Below are positions 6,570 through 13,461 of a stretch of DNA of 47,143 nt, in pieces (positions within the stretch are counted from its first letter, which is position 1; each line of letters opens with the position of its first letter). The notes under the pieces were generated by a model. The model was not told where the DNA came from. It saw only the letters and a list, made by a program, of their open reading frames with translations, and did not search any database. The position numbers were made by a program, and so were the translations under genes. Origin of the DNA: a virus; IMG/VR virus record IMGVR_UViG_3300027796_000018, positions 1 through 47,143 of that record. The stretch is one strand, 5' to 3'.

Positions 6570-7349
6570 GGGCTCGACGGCACCGACCGCTTCCACGGAA
6601 AACTCGAAGGGATATTCCTTTTCGTGCTTCCTTGCCAGTTCCTCGGGGATAATCACCTCGGCCCCGCCCCGAAACACTCCGGGAATCTCTTCAAAATACC
6701 ACTCGCGGTTCCCGATATTCTTGAAACGCGCTTTCGGTACCCGCGCCCATATTCGGGAATAGTCATTTTCCCATTCCTCAACCGCCCGCGCGTATTCCGG
6801 ATCAGGGATATGCACCTCCCCGGCCATGTATTTTTTTGAGTACTCTCGGGCGTTCCCTTTTTGCAAAAGAAACGGCTTGTGATCGTATCCCCAGAATGTC
6901 ACCCGGTCGCTTCCAAATTCCTCGAAAACGAGCCTCCACCGTGTCACCCATACCGTTTTGTTCCTCTTTTCGTGGTCAGGCGAGTATACGTCCGGGCCCC
7001 CCATGTCAAACCCGCAGGCGATAACGGAATATCCCCTGTTCAGCGCCTCGGCGACCAACGTCGTTCCTGTATTCTCCCGGAAAATTGGCTTGCACGTGAA
7101 AGCCTCGTCACCAATATCCCCGGACCACTTGAGCCCCCCGAAAATCTTGTATTTGTACCCCTTTTCCGCCCGGACCCGCGCGGCGTCGGCCATGCACCAA
7201 TCATGCCCCGCAAGGGCCGTCAAAACGTCGCCATAGTCCAAATATACTGCGTTACACCCCCAGACGGGGCCGGTATGCGCGCGGATGGCGGCGTCGAACG
7301 CGAGACGGGAAAGGCCGTTGCCCAATATCAGTACAGTAGTGGGGGTCAT
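6564..7349 (-). CDS. Putative sialyltransferase-like / DUF115-like protein
   Basis: A 261-residue protein. The N-terminus VLILGNGLSRL (residues 7-17) plus GPVWGCNAVY (residues 28-37) resembles the nucleotide-sugar-binding start of GT42 sialyltransferases and DUF115 proteins (pattern GNGxS...xCN). Further plausible elements are NTGTTLVAEALNRGYSVIAC and a late FEEFGSDRVTFWGYD. In phages such proteins may modify glycans or nucleotides; the substrate is unknown. It lies between the capsid gene and the connectors. A promoter at 7356-7384 ends six bases before ATG 7349 and no ribosome binding site is visible, so the message may be leaderless. Only the last 48 codons of allele 2 are present (46999-47143). 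Confidence 0.5.
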   Translation of the reverse strand: MTPTTVLILGNGLSRLAFDAAIRAHTGPVWGCNAVYLDYGDVLTALAGHDWCMADAARVRAEKGYKYKIFGGLKWSGDIGDEAFTCKPIFRENTGTTLVAEALNRGYSVIACGFDMGGPDVYSPDHEKRNKTVWVTRWRLVFEEFGSDRVTFWGYDHKPFLLQKGNAREYSKKYMAGEVHIPDPEYARAVEEWENDYSRIWARVPKARFKNIGNREWYFEEIPGVFRGGAEVIIPEELARKHEKEYPFEFSVEAVGAVEPL

Positions 7350-7355
7350 GGGGGT

Positions 7356-7384
7356 AGTATGGGGCTTTTGGGGGATTTTGTAAA
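7356..7384 (-). promoter_or_regulatory. Minus-strand promoter, possibly giving a leaderless mRNA
   Basis: TTTACA, 17 bases, CATACT on the minus strand. Only six bases separate the -10 from ATG 7349, so transcription would begin at or next to the start codon. Confidence 0.45.
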
Positions 7385-7410
7385 TAATGACGAATTATTA
7401 CTTTTAGGGC

Positions 7411-7439
7411 TTGTTTATTTTTATTTTATGGTATAATAT
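7411..7439 (+). promoter_or_regulatory. Plus-strand promoter of the two-gene insertion
   Basis: TTGTTT at 7411-7416 and TATAAT at 7432-7437 (spacing 15), or TAATAT with spacing 17. The -10 context GGTATAATATTAAA resembles GGTATAGAATTAAA at 10620, 21030 and 41161. Confidence 0.6.
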
Positions 7440-7479
7440 TAAATCAACAGGGCGCGAGAAGCGCAAAGGATGGACGGGG

Positions 7480-7743
7480 ATGAACGGAATGAATGTCGAA
7501 TATAAGGGCTATAACATGATAATCGAGGAGTCCTATAAAAAAGGATTCCCGTTTGAAATTACTGTTTCGGTAAATAAGGCAATACAAAAATTGCTTGATG
7601 CAGACCTTACCCCGATTCTGATATTTCTGACAAATGATGAAGTCCGTGTTCATTCAAGCGAAATCAAAAAAGGCGAGTTTGGCACTGAAGCGAAAATGAT
7701 CGCCATTGAGAAAATAAATCAAGAGCAAAAAACGCTCTTCTAA
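7480..7743 (+). CDS. Hypothetical protein, first gene of a plus-strand insertion
   Basis: Start set at ATG 7480 (MNGMNVEYKGYNMIIEESYK), downstream of AAAGGATGGACGGGG. The longer reading from 7411 would begin inside the promoter. The 87-residue product has no recognised family; it is mixed alpha/beta with no membrane span (TPILIFLTNDEVRVHSSEIK). It is transcribed against the surrounding late genes from its own promoter and is followed by a second gene and a terminator, so it behaves as a self-contained moron. Base composition is slightly AT-richer than the neighbours. Confidence 0.7.
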   Translation: MNGMNVEYKGYNMIIEESYKKGFPFEITVSVNKAIQKLLDADLTPILIFLTNDEVRVHSSEIKKGEFGTEAKMIAIEKINQEQKTLF

Positions 7744-7755
7744 TATAACCGCCAG

Positions 7756-7772
7756 CCCGGAGCGCCTCCGGG
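7756..7772 (+). other. Intercistronic hairpin
   Basis: Perfect 7-bp stem CCCGGAG/CTCCGGG with a 3-base loop between the two moron genes, not followed by a T run. It is likely an mRNA stabiliser or processing site rather than a terminator. It ends just before the AAGGAG of the next gene. Confidence 0.5.
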
Positions 7773-7784
7773 AGAAGGAGAAAT

Positions 7785-7991
7785 ATGCAGTGCGAAGGAT
7801 GGGAAGGGCCGTGCGATAGTCAAGACGCCGAAAGGGTTCGCATGAATACGGCCTATCAAGATAATGAAAAAAACTATAGAAACCTTTGCCCGTTTTGTAA
7901 AAAAGCCTGTAATGATTATTGGGATGAAGAATGGCGAGAATTAAACAACGATATCATGCTCGGCATTCGCGACGGTAATCTAATCAAATAA
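7785..7991 (+). CDS. Small cysteine-rich (zinc-binding?) protein, second gene of insertion
   Basis: A 68-residue protein with Cys at 3, 10, 35, 38 and 42, including LCPFCKKAC, the spacing of a small zinc site. AAGGAG lies at ideal distance before ATG 7785. Acidic C-terminus (DDYW-like NDYWDEEWRELNNDIM). Such small Cys-rich proteins are frequent in phages without assigned role. It is cotranscribed with the gene at 7480 and ends in a strong bidirectional terminator. Confidence 0.7.
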   Translation: MQCEGWEGPCDSQDAERVRMNTAYQDNEKNYRNLCPFCKKACNDYWDEEWRELNNDIMLGIRDGNLIK

Positions 7992-8026
7992 AACTAAGCC
8001 GCCCCATTACAGGGCGGCTTAGTTTT
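7990..8026. terminator. Bidirectional terminator between insertion and capsid gene
   Basis: Stem AAAACTAAGCCGCCC pairs with GGGCGGCTTAGTTTT around a 7-base loop. A-rich and T-rich flanks make it work in both directions, ending the plus-strand moron and the minus-strand capsid transcript. It overlaps the capsid stop codon at 8025-8027. Confidence 0.85.
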
Positions 8027-9005
8027 AGGTCGTCGCGGTCTTGTCGAAGTACAGCACCTCGCGGGGCCGTCCGATGAGGACGCCCGAGAACTGGCCGTAG
8101 GCAAGCTGCTCGAAGTCGAAGCCGTTTATCGTGTAGGCCTGATTCATCGTCATGTCGACGGGGATCGTCAGCTTCAGGGTCTCCGGGTCGTCGCGGTACA
8201 GCACGTAGCGATCCTTCGCGGCGGGGTTCTTGTCGCTCTGCGCGTAGGTCAGCGGGAGGATCTTGAATCCGTCGTTTGCGGTCATCTTCTTGAGCGAATT
8301 CTCGAGGTACTCGATTTTCGAGATATTCGGGAACGTCGCGGAAGCGGCCGTTGCCATGCCGAGGTAATCGGCAGTCGGCATAATCAGCTTGGTCGGCAGC
8401 CGGGTGCTGTTCGAGTTCGCGTAGTACGCGGTCAGGAGGCCTTTCACGAAGGTCTGGAATTCCGCGTCACTCATGCCTGAAACGTCTTCGGTAATCAGCG
8501 TGGTGTTGATATTGACGTTCGCGTTGGTCAAAAGACCCGTGATCTCGTCGTCGCCGGTCAGGCCGTTGAAGGCCGTTTCCTGGATTCCAAGGTCCCAGTC
8601 TTTCTTGAGCGCGCGGAGTTTCGACTCCACGACGTCCCAGTTGCCCGCGCTTGCCGCTTCGGCAATTTCCGCGATGGTCCAGGTCGTCTTGACCGCCCAC
8701 GTCTTGATCGGCATACGGATCTGGCTGATTCCGGCGTCGACCTTCGGCCGGCGAGAATTGCCCTGATTGACGATACCGTCAGCGAAGCGACCCACGGAAA
8801 GGAATTCGAGATTCTGGACGATCTCGCTCTTCCATGCCGCGAAGCCGACATCGACGGGCAGATAGTCCGCGATAGAAATCTCGAAGAAAATCTGCTTGAT
8901 GATCTCCGCGCGAATCTGCGACATCGTGTTGATCGCATACTGGAAACCGGCTCCGGAGGTATCGAAATCACCCGCGGCGTTAAAAAATGCTCGTTTGTTT
9001 ATCAT
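8025..9005 (-). CDS. Major capsid protein (DUF2184-like)
   Basis: I placed the start at ATG 9005 (MINKRAFFNAAGDFDTSGAG), with GGGGAG upstream, giving 326 residues. A start at 9038 would add 11 residues overlapping the upstream gene. Downstream of a DUF2213 protease/scaffold and a cement-like protein, this is the capsid slot. The sequence resembles DUF2184 capsid proteins of the HK97 fold (YLPVDVGFAAWKSEIVQN; C-terminal FSGVLIGRPREVLYFDK). It builds the icosahedral head. Not present in two copies, since the allele region ends before it. Confidence 0.8.
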   Translation of the reverse strand: MINKRAFFNAAGDFDTSGAGFQYAINTMSQIRAEIIKQIFFEISIADYLPVDVGFAAWKSEIVQNLEFLSVGRFADGIVNQGNSRRPKVDAGISQIRMPIKTWAVKTTWTIAEIAEAASAGNWDVVESKLRALKKDWDLGIQETAFNGLTGDDEITGLLTNANVNINTTLITEDVSGMSDAEFQTFVKGLLTAYYANSNSTRLPTKLIMPTADYLGMATAASATFPNISKIEYLENSLKKMTANDGFKILPLTYAQSDKNPAAKDRYVLYRDDPETLKLTIPVDMTMNQAYTINGFDFEQLAYGQFSGVLIGRPREVLYFDKTATT

Positions 9006-9010
9006 GTTGA

Positions 9011-9496
9011 TCAGCTCCCCGCCGTAAGGGCGTCGCATCCGAGCATAACCCGGACCATGCCATTCTGGGCGACTTTATCGAGGGTATACCCCAGGAAAGC
9101 CTTAGTGGTCTGCGCTTTGACGTTGCCCGGAGTCGCCGTGTCGAGCGTTACCGCCACACCGCGAGCAAGAGCCACGGAAGCCTTGAACCACATTACCGCG
9201 CCACGGATGGCGACTTCCATTTCCTGCCCGCCCTCGTTGTAGGCCTGTTTGAGGGACCGCTTGCGGACGCCGAAAATGGCGATAGTATCGCCCGAACGCA
9301 CTCCGGCGATCGGAGCGCCCGCGACGTCATCGGCGCCGCAGTCCTTGAGGATTACGCCCTGTCCGGCGTAGAACTTGTTGGTCGTGTCGGTCGGATCGAC
9401 CTTCACGGTAACGACGTTTTCGCCGCCGAAGTAATTGAGGTCAAGATCACCGACCGCAATTCCAGGCTGGAAAACGTTCATATTGGTAGTACCCAT
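9011..9496 (-). CDS. Capsid cement/decoration-like structural protein
   Basis: A 161-residue protein, start MGTTNMNVFQPGIAVGDLDL, with GGAGG upstream of ATG 9496. It lies between DUF2213 and the capsid gene, as the structural cement protein does in related phages. The sequence is strand-rich with conserved patterns GVRSGDTIAIFGVRKRSLKQ and AFLGYTLDKVAQNGMVRVML, typical of small beta-tulip/DUF2190-like head proteins. It probably stabilises the expanded capsid. Confidence 0.65.
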   Translation of the reverse strand: MGTTNMNVFQPGIAVGDLDLNYFGGENVVTVKVDPTDTTNKFYAGQGVILKDCGADDVAGAPIAGVRSGDTIAIFGVRKRSLKQAYNEGGQEMEVAIRGAVMWFKASVALARGVAVTLDTATPGNVKAQTTKAFLGYTLDKVAQNGMVRVMLGCDALTAGS

Positions 9497-9499
9497 AGG

Positions 9500-10549
9500 T
9501 TACTTACCTCCTTTCACGGGAAGAGAATACCGGGTCCGTCCGCGCTCGAGGCGGGACGCACCGGTCTCGATCTTGTCCGCGACATAGCCGGATTCGGACG
9601 CCGCGTTTTTGAGCTTGGCGTTGACGGTCCGGGGCGCGGCGCTGTTGGCGCGCTGCTTGGTCTCGTCGATGACGGGAGCCGCGACGGTATCGGTCGGTGC
9701 TTCGGCGTTCTCGAGCGGGGCTTCGGGTGCTTCTGCTTCGCCACCACCGGCATACGCGGCCTTCAGGTCAGCCAGCGTTACTTTCGTTCCGTCGGAAAGT
9801 GCGACTTCGTCCTCGTCGGCAAGCGGAGCCTGAGCTCCCGCGCCGTTCTTTTCCTCATAGTTCGAGACAAGCTCGTGGAGGGGAACGGGAGTTCCGTTCA
9901 CGTCAACCATGGTGTCATCGTTCATGAGTTCCGCTTTTTCCTCGGCCGGAGTTTCCTTTCCCGCAAGGGGAACTGCTTTCTTTTCCGGAACCGGAGGGGC
10001 AGCGTTTTTTTTCTTGAAAATATTCAATGCATCCCCCTTACTACTATCTCCGCAAGAACCCGCAACCGGGCCCTTACTATTTGCCAGTACCCGTGACCCC
10101 TCGTATCGGGGCTTCGGGACTATTGCCATGTGCATATACTTCCCGTCCGTCACCTCGGACGTGTACGGGATTTCGTGCCATATTCCGCCTGTGTTGTCTT
10201 CGTCCGCGTCATACGCGCACGATACGGAATAGCCAGAATCAAGCGCCTCTTGAGCCGCTTCGTCCCAAACGGACATTTCGACCCATTGCCAGCCATCATC
10301 GCCCCAATACGGTATGCCTGTTATGATTCCTGACGCGGGATTGGCGGAAAGGTCATCGAAATTGAACGCGGTTTTTTCGTCTGAATTGTCGTGCATTTCA
10401 GGTATGAAAATAACCGGCTTATTCCGAAAACTCGCGGCCATGCGATCCAGGGTCTCTTTTGAGACGAGGACCACACCCTGCTCTTTGTCTTCATACGACA
10501 TAATTCCGGGTTCGATAAATCTGGTTTTATAAGATTTCGGCTCTGCCAT
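9500..10549 (-). CDS. DUF2213 prohead protease/scaffold-like protein
   Basis: A 349-residue protein. The N-terminal 165 residues match DUF2213: KSYKTRFIEPGIMSYEDKEQ, the HDN of PEMHDNSDEKTAF, SGYSVSCAYD and KYMHMAIVPKPRYEGSRVL. These are features of a serine-type prohead protease fused to scaffold. The C-terminal half is Ala/Glu/Pro-rich, with coiled-coil and disordered stretches (residues about 170-310), as in a scaffold. A promoter (10556-10584) ends six bases before ATG 10549, suggesting a leaderless transcript. This is the first late gene downstream of the inserted cassette at 10.6-11.06 kb. Confidence 0.75.
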   Translation of the reverse strand: MAEPKSYKTRFIEPGIMSYEDKEQGVVLVSKETLDRMAASFRNKPVIFIPEMHDNSDEKTAFNFDDLSANPASGIITGIPYWGDDGWQWVEMSVWDEAAQEALDSGYSVSCAYDADEDNTGGIWHEIPYTSEVTDGKYMHMAIVPKPRYEGSRVLANSKGPVAGSCGDSSKGDALNIFKKKNAAPPVPEKKAVPLAGKETPAEEKAELMNDDTMVDVNGTPVPLHELVSNYEEKNGAGAQAPLADEDEVALSDGTKVTLADLKAAYAGGGEAEAPEAPLENAEAPTDTVAAPVIDETKQRANSAAPRTVNAKLKNAASESGYVADKIETGASRLERGRTRYSLPVKGGK

Positions 10550-10555
10550 TAGTAT

Positions 10556-10584
10556 ATAATCCGTTGTTTATTGGGATTTGTCAA
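10556..10584 (-). promoter_or_regulatory. Minus-strand promoter upstream of DUF2213 gene
   Basis: TTGACA at 10579-10584, 17 bases, GATTAT at 10556-10561 on the minus strand. There are six bases between the -10 and ATG 10549. It would restore transcription of the head genes beyond the plus-strand insertion. Confidence 0.55.
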
Positions 10585-10600
10585 CGTGGGGCGATTTGTG

Positions 10601-10629
10601 TTGACTGGAGTTAAAAAAGGGTATAGAAT
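10601..10629 (+). promoter_or_regulatory. Plus-strand promoter of the lone cassette
   Basis: TTGACT at 10601-10606, 17 bases, TAGAAT at 10624-10629. The context GGTATAGAATTAAA is shared with the promoters at 21011 and 41142. Confidence 0.65.
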
Positions 10630-10645
10630 TAAAACAAGAAGGAAG

Positions 10646-10663
10646 TTAGGCTGAACAGTCTAA
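10646..10663 (+). repeat. 18-base palindrome at cassette entry
   Basis: TTAGGCTG, AA, CAGTCTAA. It is followed by TTTATGTTAGCTGG. The same arrangement (palindrome, then TTTATGTTAGGCTG) opens the large array at 25045-25074. Confidence 0.7.
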
Positions 10664-10686
10664 TTTATGTTAGCTGGACTGGACAA

Positions 10687-10707
10687 CCGCGTAACTGCGT
10701 TACACGG
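10687..10707 (+). promoter_or_regulatory. Leader hairpin of cassette gene
   Basis: CCGCGTAACTGCGTTACACG forms a stem (GTAAC/GTTAC plus flanking pairs) upstream of the ribosome binding site. It shares 19 bases with the leader at 26060-26080. Confidence 0.65.
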
Positions 10708-10732
10708 ATAGCCAGCCGGAAGAGGGGGTTTT

Positions 10733-11023
10733 ATGAGTTGCGAAGTGTTAACGGATAAAATCGTAAAGACAAAAAAATCTCATATGTGTTTTGCTTGCGG
10801 TCGTTTATTCCCTGCCGGGTCAATAATGAACTACCAGACAAACATTTCATACGGTGATTTTTCTGCAATTTATACCTGCGATACTTGTCAGAAACTTTTT
10901 ACTAAAGCATCGCGCGATTTATTTGATGATAACGACCAAGTCTATCCTGAGTTCTGCGTATGCAATGCGCTTGAATACACAGAGTATAAAACGCCGGAAG
11001 AATGGTTACAGTCAATAAGCTAA
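10733..11023 (+). CDS. Cassette-borne zinc-finger-like protein
   Basis: A 96-residue protein with four-cysteine zinc-ribbon spacing: MCFACGRLF (Cys 19 and 22) and YTCDTCQKLF (Cys about 49 and 52). More Cys follow near EFCVCNALEY. AGAGGGGG lies upstream of ATG 10733. The stop TAA is the TAA of the attC-like R'' box (AGCTAAC), the usual tight packing of integron cassettes. Function unknown; nucleic-acid or protein binding is plausible. Orientation opposite to the flanking portal/head and protease genes marks it as an insertion. Confidence 0.75.
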   Translation: MSCEVLTDKIVKTKKSHMCFACGRLFPAGSIMNYQTNISYGDFSAIYTCDTCQKLFTKASRDLFDDNDQVYPEFCVCNALEYTEYKTPEEWLQSIS

Positions 11024-11060
11024 CAACTGCTTCAACTCGACTCGCGGTAGCTCGCGGTAG
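11018..11060 (+). repeat. Truncated attC-like site (left half)
   Basis: AGCTAAC (R''-like), then AACTGCTTCAACTCGACTCG as in the site at 25396-25453. No matching right half, no GTTAG. It abuts the stop of the convergent gene at 11061. Confidence 0.65.
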
Positions 11061-12002
11061 TCACTCCAACACCCAAATAGCCGCGCACCGGCAATTATAG
11101 TCTTCCCCTGGATGCGCGCGCCGCCCCGTCTTCAAATCAACCACTCCCCCCGGCCCATCAACGGTAAAAATCTCACCGTCAAGATGTTCATGGTTCGGCG
11201 CGTTTTTTGCGCGTCCCGGCAGTTTGTCCCGTACCCTTCCGTCGTGCGACGTTGACCATCGGTATTTCCGCACCCCCGCCGAACTTGCGCGGTTCATCGA
11301 GAATTTCGAGAAAAAAAGCGACGTTTCTTGTCGGGCCAGAAAGTTGGCCTTGTTCGCGGAAACGTCCCATTCCTTCATAATCATATCGGTTAGAGATTCG
11401 TTTGTTTCCGATGTTTGATACCGTTCGACCATCTCGCGGAGGCGCACGATTTGCTCGGGCGTCCAGTTTTTGACGTTCAGCCGCTGAGATTCGGTATAAT
11501 CTTTCCGCAATTTCTCGGCCGTCCGGGCGTCCAGTGTTGGGCGTGTCCCGAGGGGAAGCGTCTCCAAAACGTCCTGATTCATCGAGAAAAGTGGCAAATC
11601 GGTCGAAAATGAGAGCGTTTTGACGGTTTCGTCGGCCTTTTTTGCCAAGTTGTCTATCTCTTGATTTATTTTATTTATCAGTGCCGCCCGCTTGTCGTTC
11701 GCCATGATTGCCGATGCCAACACGTTCGAAGGTGGCCGCCCGTACCATTTTTTCGTGTGCCGGTCGAATTTCGCGAAGGCGGCCAAGTTCATGGAAATCG
11801 ACGCATTAAACGACCCCGAGAAAACGCCGTCCTTGTAAATGACGCGCCCGGAAGACAAGGCCGCGAGAAGGGCGTTGCTTGAGGCGTTCAGCTTCGGTGC
11901 GCGGGGTATCGCGGCCAAGAGCGGCGCGAAATACGTTTCGTAGAATACGCGCCGGAGATGGTCGTCGGTGTCGGAAAAATAGGAATCTTTAACCCTTAAC
12001 AT
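11061..12002 (-). CDS. Head morphogenesis protein (Mu gpF / SPP1 gp7-like)
   Basis: A 313-residue protein starting in the portal 3' end (ATG 12002, overlap 14 bases). The C-terminus has the Mu-F signature: TSHDGRVRDK, HLDGEIF, then HPGEDYNCRCAAIW. These minor head proteins bind the portal and help genome packaging or entry. The long helical N-terminal part (residues 60-200) is typical. Its stop is separated from the truncated attC-like site by no bases, so the cassette insertion is exactly at the gene end. Confidence 0.8.
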   Translation of the reverse strand: MLRVKDSYFSDTDDHLRRVFYETYFAPLLAAIPRAPKLNASSNALLAALSSGRVIYKDGVFSGSFNASISMNLAAFAKFDRHTKKWYGRPPSNVLASAIMANDKRAALINKINQEIDNLAKKADETVKTLSFSTDLPLFSMNQDVLETLPLGTRPTLDARTAEKLRKDYTESQRLNVKNWTPEQIVRLREMVERYQTSETNESLTDMIMKEWDVSANKANFLARQETSLFFSKFSMNRASSAGVRKYRWSTSHDGRVRDKLPGRAKNAPNHEHLDGEIFTVDGPGGVVDLKTGRRAHPGEDYNCRCAAIWVLE

Positions 12003-13413
12003 CTTTTTGTTTCATCCACCCGAGCAAACTCATATTCTTTTTGGCCTCTTTCTCCGCCCGATATACTTCGATCCCTCCGCCATCCTCGGGCGCACCCTCT
12101 TGTCCGGGTTGGGAAGGAAGAGGATTATCCACGAAGGCCGCGGCCAATTCCGCCGATATTGCGTCAGCCGCCGCCAGCTCGTCGCCGATCTTTTTACCGG
12201 GAACCAAGCCAGCCGAAACGAGGGCGAGCAACCGCGTCGTCATACTCGCTTTTATTTGCTCTTGATCGAGCGCCGGCGTAACTTTGAGCGGGGGGAACGT
12301 GAAGCGGAACGACGGTACATACCCCCACAAGTTCGCGCACGCCAATTCAATGCACTGGCGAATTGCGGGGCGCATTTTCATTCGGATTTCGGATTCCACC
12401 ATTTCATTATAGTTGTCCGTATCCGACTCGCCCGTCGAGAATCCCGAGGCGGATATCCCGAAAAGCTTCGTCATAGGCATCCTGAGCGCCGACGCGACGC
12501 CGATACGGTTCTCGCGCATAACTTCCGCAAGACCGCCGAAAGAAAGTTGTTTCTGCTCGAATTCCTCGTTCTTGTCCAGGATAAGTCCGTTCGTGTAGTT
12601 CTTTATTTTGTTGGCTTCTTTGACGCGGTTCGCGATTGACTGCGTTCCGCCGGCCGTCAGGAGCTTTTGGGCGAATCCCTCGATATGGTAAATGTCGAGC
12701 TTCGACTCGTCGAGGATCTCAAAAAGAACGTCTCCGGTCTTGAGATAGAGTTGAATATCCCTGATCATGCGCTCAAGTTCACTCATGCCCCAGCCGCGCA
12801 AGATCCGGCGAATATATGACGGCGCCCTCTTGCCCTGCCCGATGATGACGCGCGATCGGTTGATTTTCTGCCCGTTGAGGTAGAACTCGTCCGAGTTGGT
12901 CATATCGTCGTATTCCATGATGGAATTCATCTCCGTGCCCGAGACGGAAAGCTGCCAGCGGTCCACGTCGTAGAACTCAATAGGCGACCTCTTGAGCCGC
13001 TTATAGTCAAGCGGCTTCTCGGGGTCTTGGTCGGTATTGATAATGAGCGCACCGCCACCGTACACCCGCACCCACGTCCAGAAGTTCTCGAGCGCGGCGA
13101 AGACGTTGTGCGATTCAAACCAGTCGAGAATCTGGTCGATCTCTTCCGGGGCAAGCTCGCCCGACTCGATCTTGATCCCCTTCGCCAAAGCGTCCTGGAT
13201 GGGAAGCTGCACGGCGGTCTGGAAAAGCCCGTTCCCCGCGTAAAAATATGTCAGGATTATGCGGTTAAGGGTAACGAGGGAATAGTTATTGGAAAACCCG
13301 ATGGTGTTGTATCCCGAGAGTGCCGAGCCCCCGGTCGCCGCGGCCCCCAAAAGGCCGGAAAGATCGGTCAGGGAGTTATTTATCTGCGTTCGCGCGTGTT
13401 TTTTGTTGGACAT
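11989..13413 (-). CDS. Portal protein (DUF1073-like)
   Basis: A 474-residue protein directly after the terminase gene. The sequence resembles DUF1073 portals: FSNNYSLVTLNRIILTYFYA, GGGALIINTDQD, PIEFYDVDRWQLS, RVIIGQGKRAPSYIRRILRG, then RMPMTKLFGISASGFSTGES. The portal forms the dodecameric vertex through which DNA is packaged and to which the neck binds. The length fits the family. It overlaps the Mu-F-like gene downstream, a standard head gene order. Confidence 0.85.
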   Translation of the reverse strand: MSNKKHARTQINNSLTDLSGLLGAAATGGSALSGYNTIGFSNNYSLVTLNRIILTYFYAGNGLFQTAVQLPIQDALAKGIKIESGELAPEEIDQILDWFESHNVFAALENFWTWVRVYGGGALIINTDQDPEKPLDYKRLKRSPIEFYDVDRWQLSVSGTEMNSIMEYDDMTNSDEFYLNGQKINRSRVIIGQGKRAPSYIRRILRGWGMSELERMIRDIQLYLKTGDVLFEILDESKLDIYHIEGFAQKLLTAGGTQSIANRVKEANKIKNYTNGLILDKNEEFEQKQLSFGGLAEVMRENRIGVASALRMPMTKLFGISASGFSTGESDTDNYNEMVESEIRMKMRPAIRQCIELACANLWGYVPSFRFTFPPLKVTPALDQEQIKASMTTRLLALVSAGLVPGKKIGDELAAADAISAELAAAFVDNPLPSQPGQEGAPEDGGGIEVYRAEKEAKKNMSLLGWMKQKDVKG

Positions 13414-13461
13414 ACGGTAGTATCCTCCGGTTTTGGTATTTTATCAAGTGACGGCAAACAA

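Larger units (their letters stand above)
1..6708. repeat. Allele 1 of the duplicated head-tail/tail module (pairs with 40030-47143)
   Basis: This stretch carries the same genes in the same order as 40030-47143, with scattered substitutions and a few whole-gene indels. Bases 1-127 are identical to 40030-40156, and the first mismatch is at 128. At the other end 6583-6708 is identical to 47018-47143, with mismatches immediately before. Identical edges of about 127 bases fit a k-mer boundary in a graph assembly better than a biological direct repeat. The two copies are therefore most likely alleles from co-occurring strains of one circular or permuted genome. A true diverged duplication is not excluded by sequence alone. 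Confidence 0.9.
10646..11060 (+). mobile_element. Lone integron-like cassette inserted between head genes, 3' attC truncated
   Basis: From 5' to 3' it holds an 18-base palindrome and GTTAG boxes (10645-10675), a leader hairpin (10687-10707), one short gene, and the left half of an attC-like site (11018-11060) that closely matches the first half of the site at 25396-25453. The right half (L' and R') is missing; the sequence runs straight into the stop of the convergent head-morphogenesis gene. It is transcribed against the head operon. I infer that it was acquired from, or shares ancestry with, the 25-27 kb array and is now probably immobile. Confidence 0.7.
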
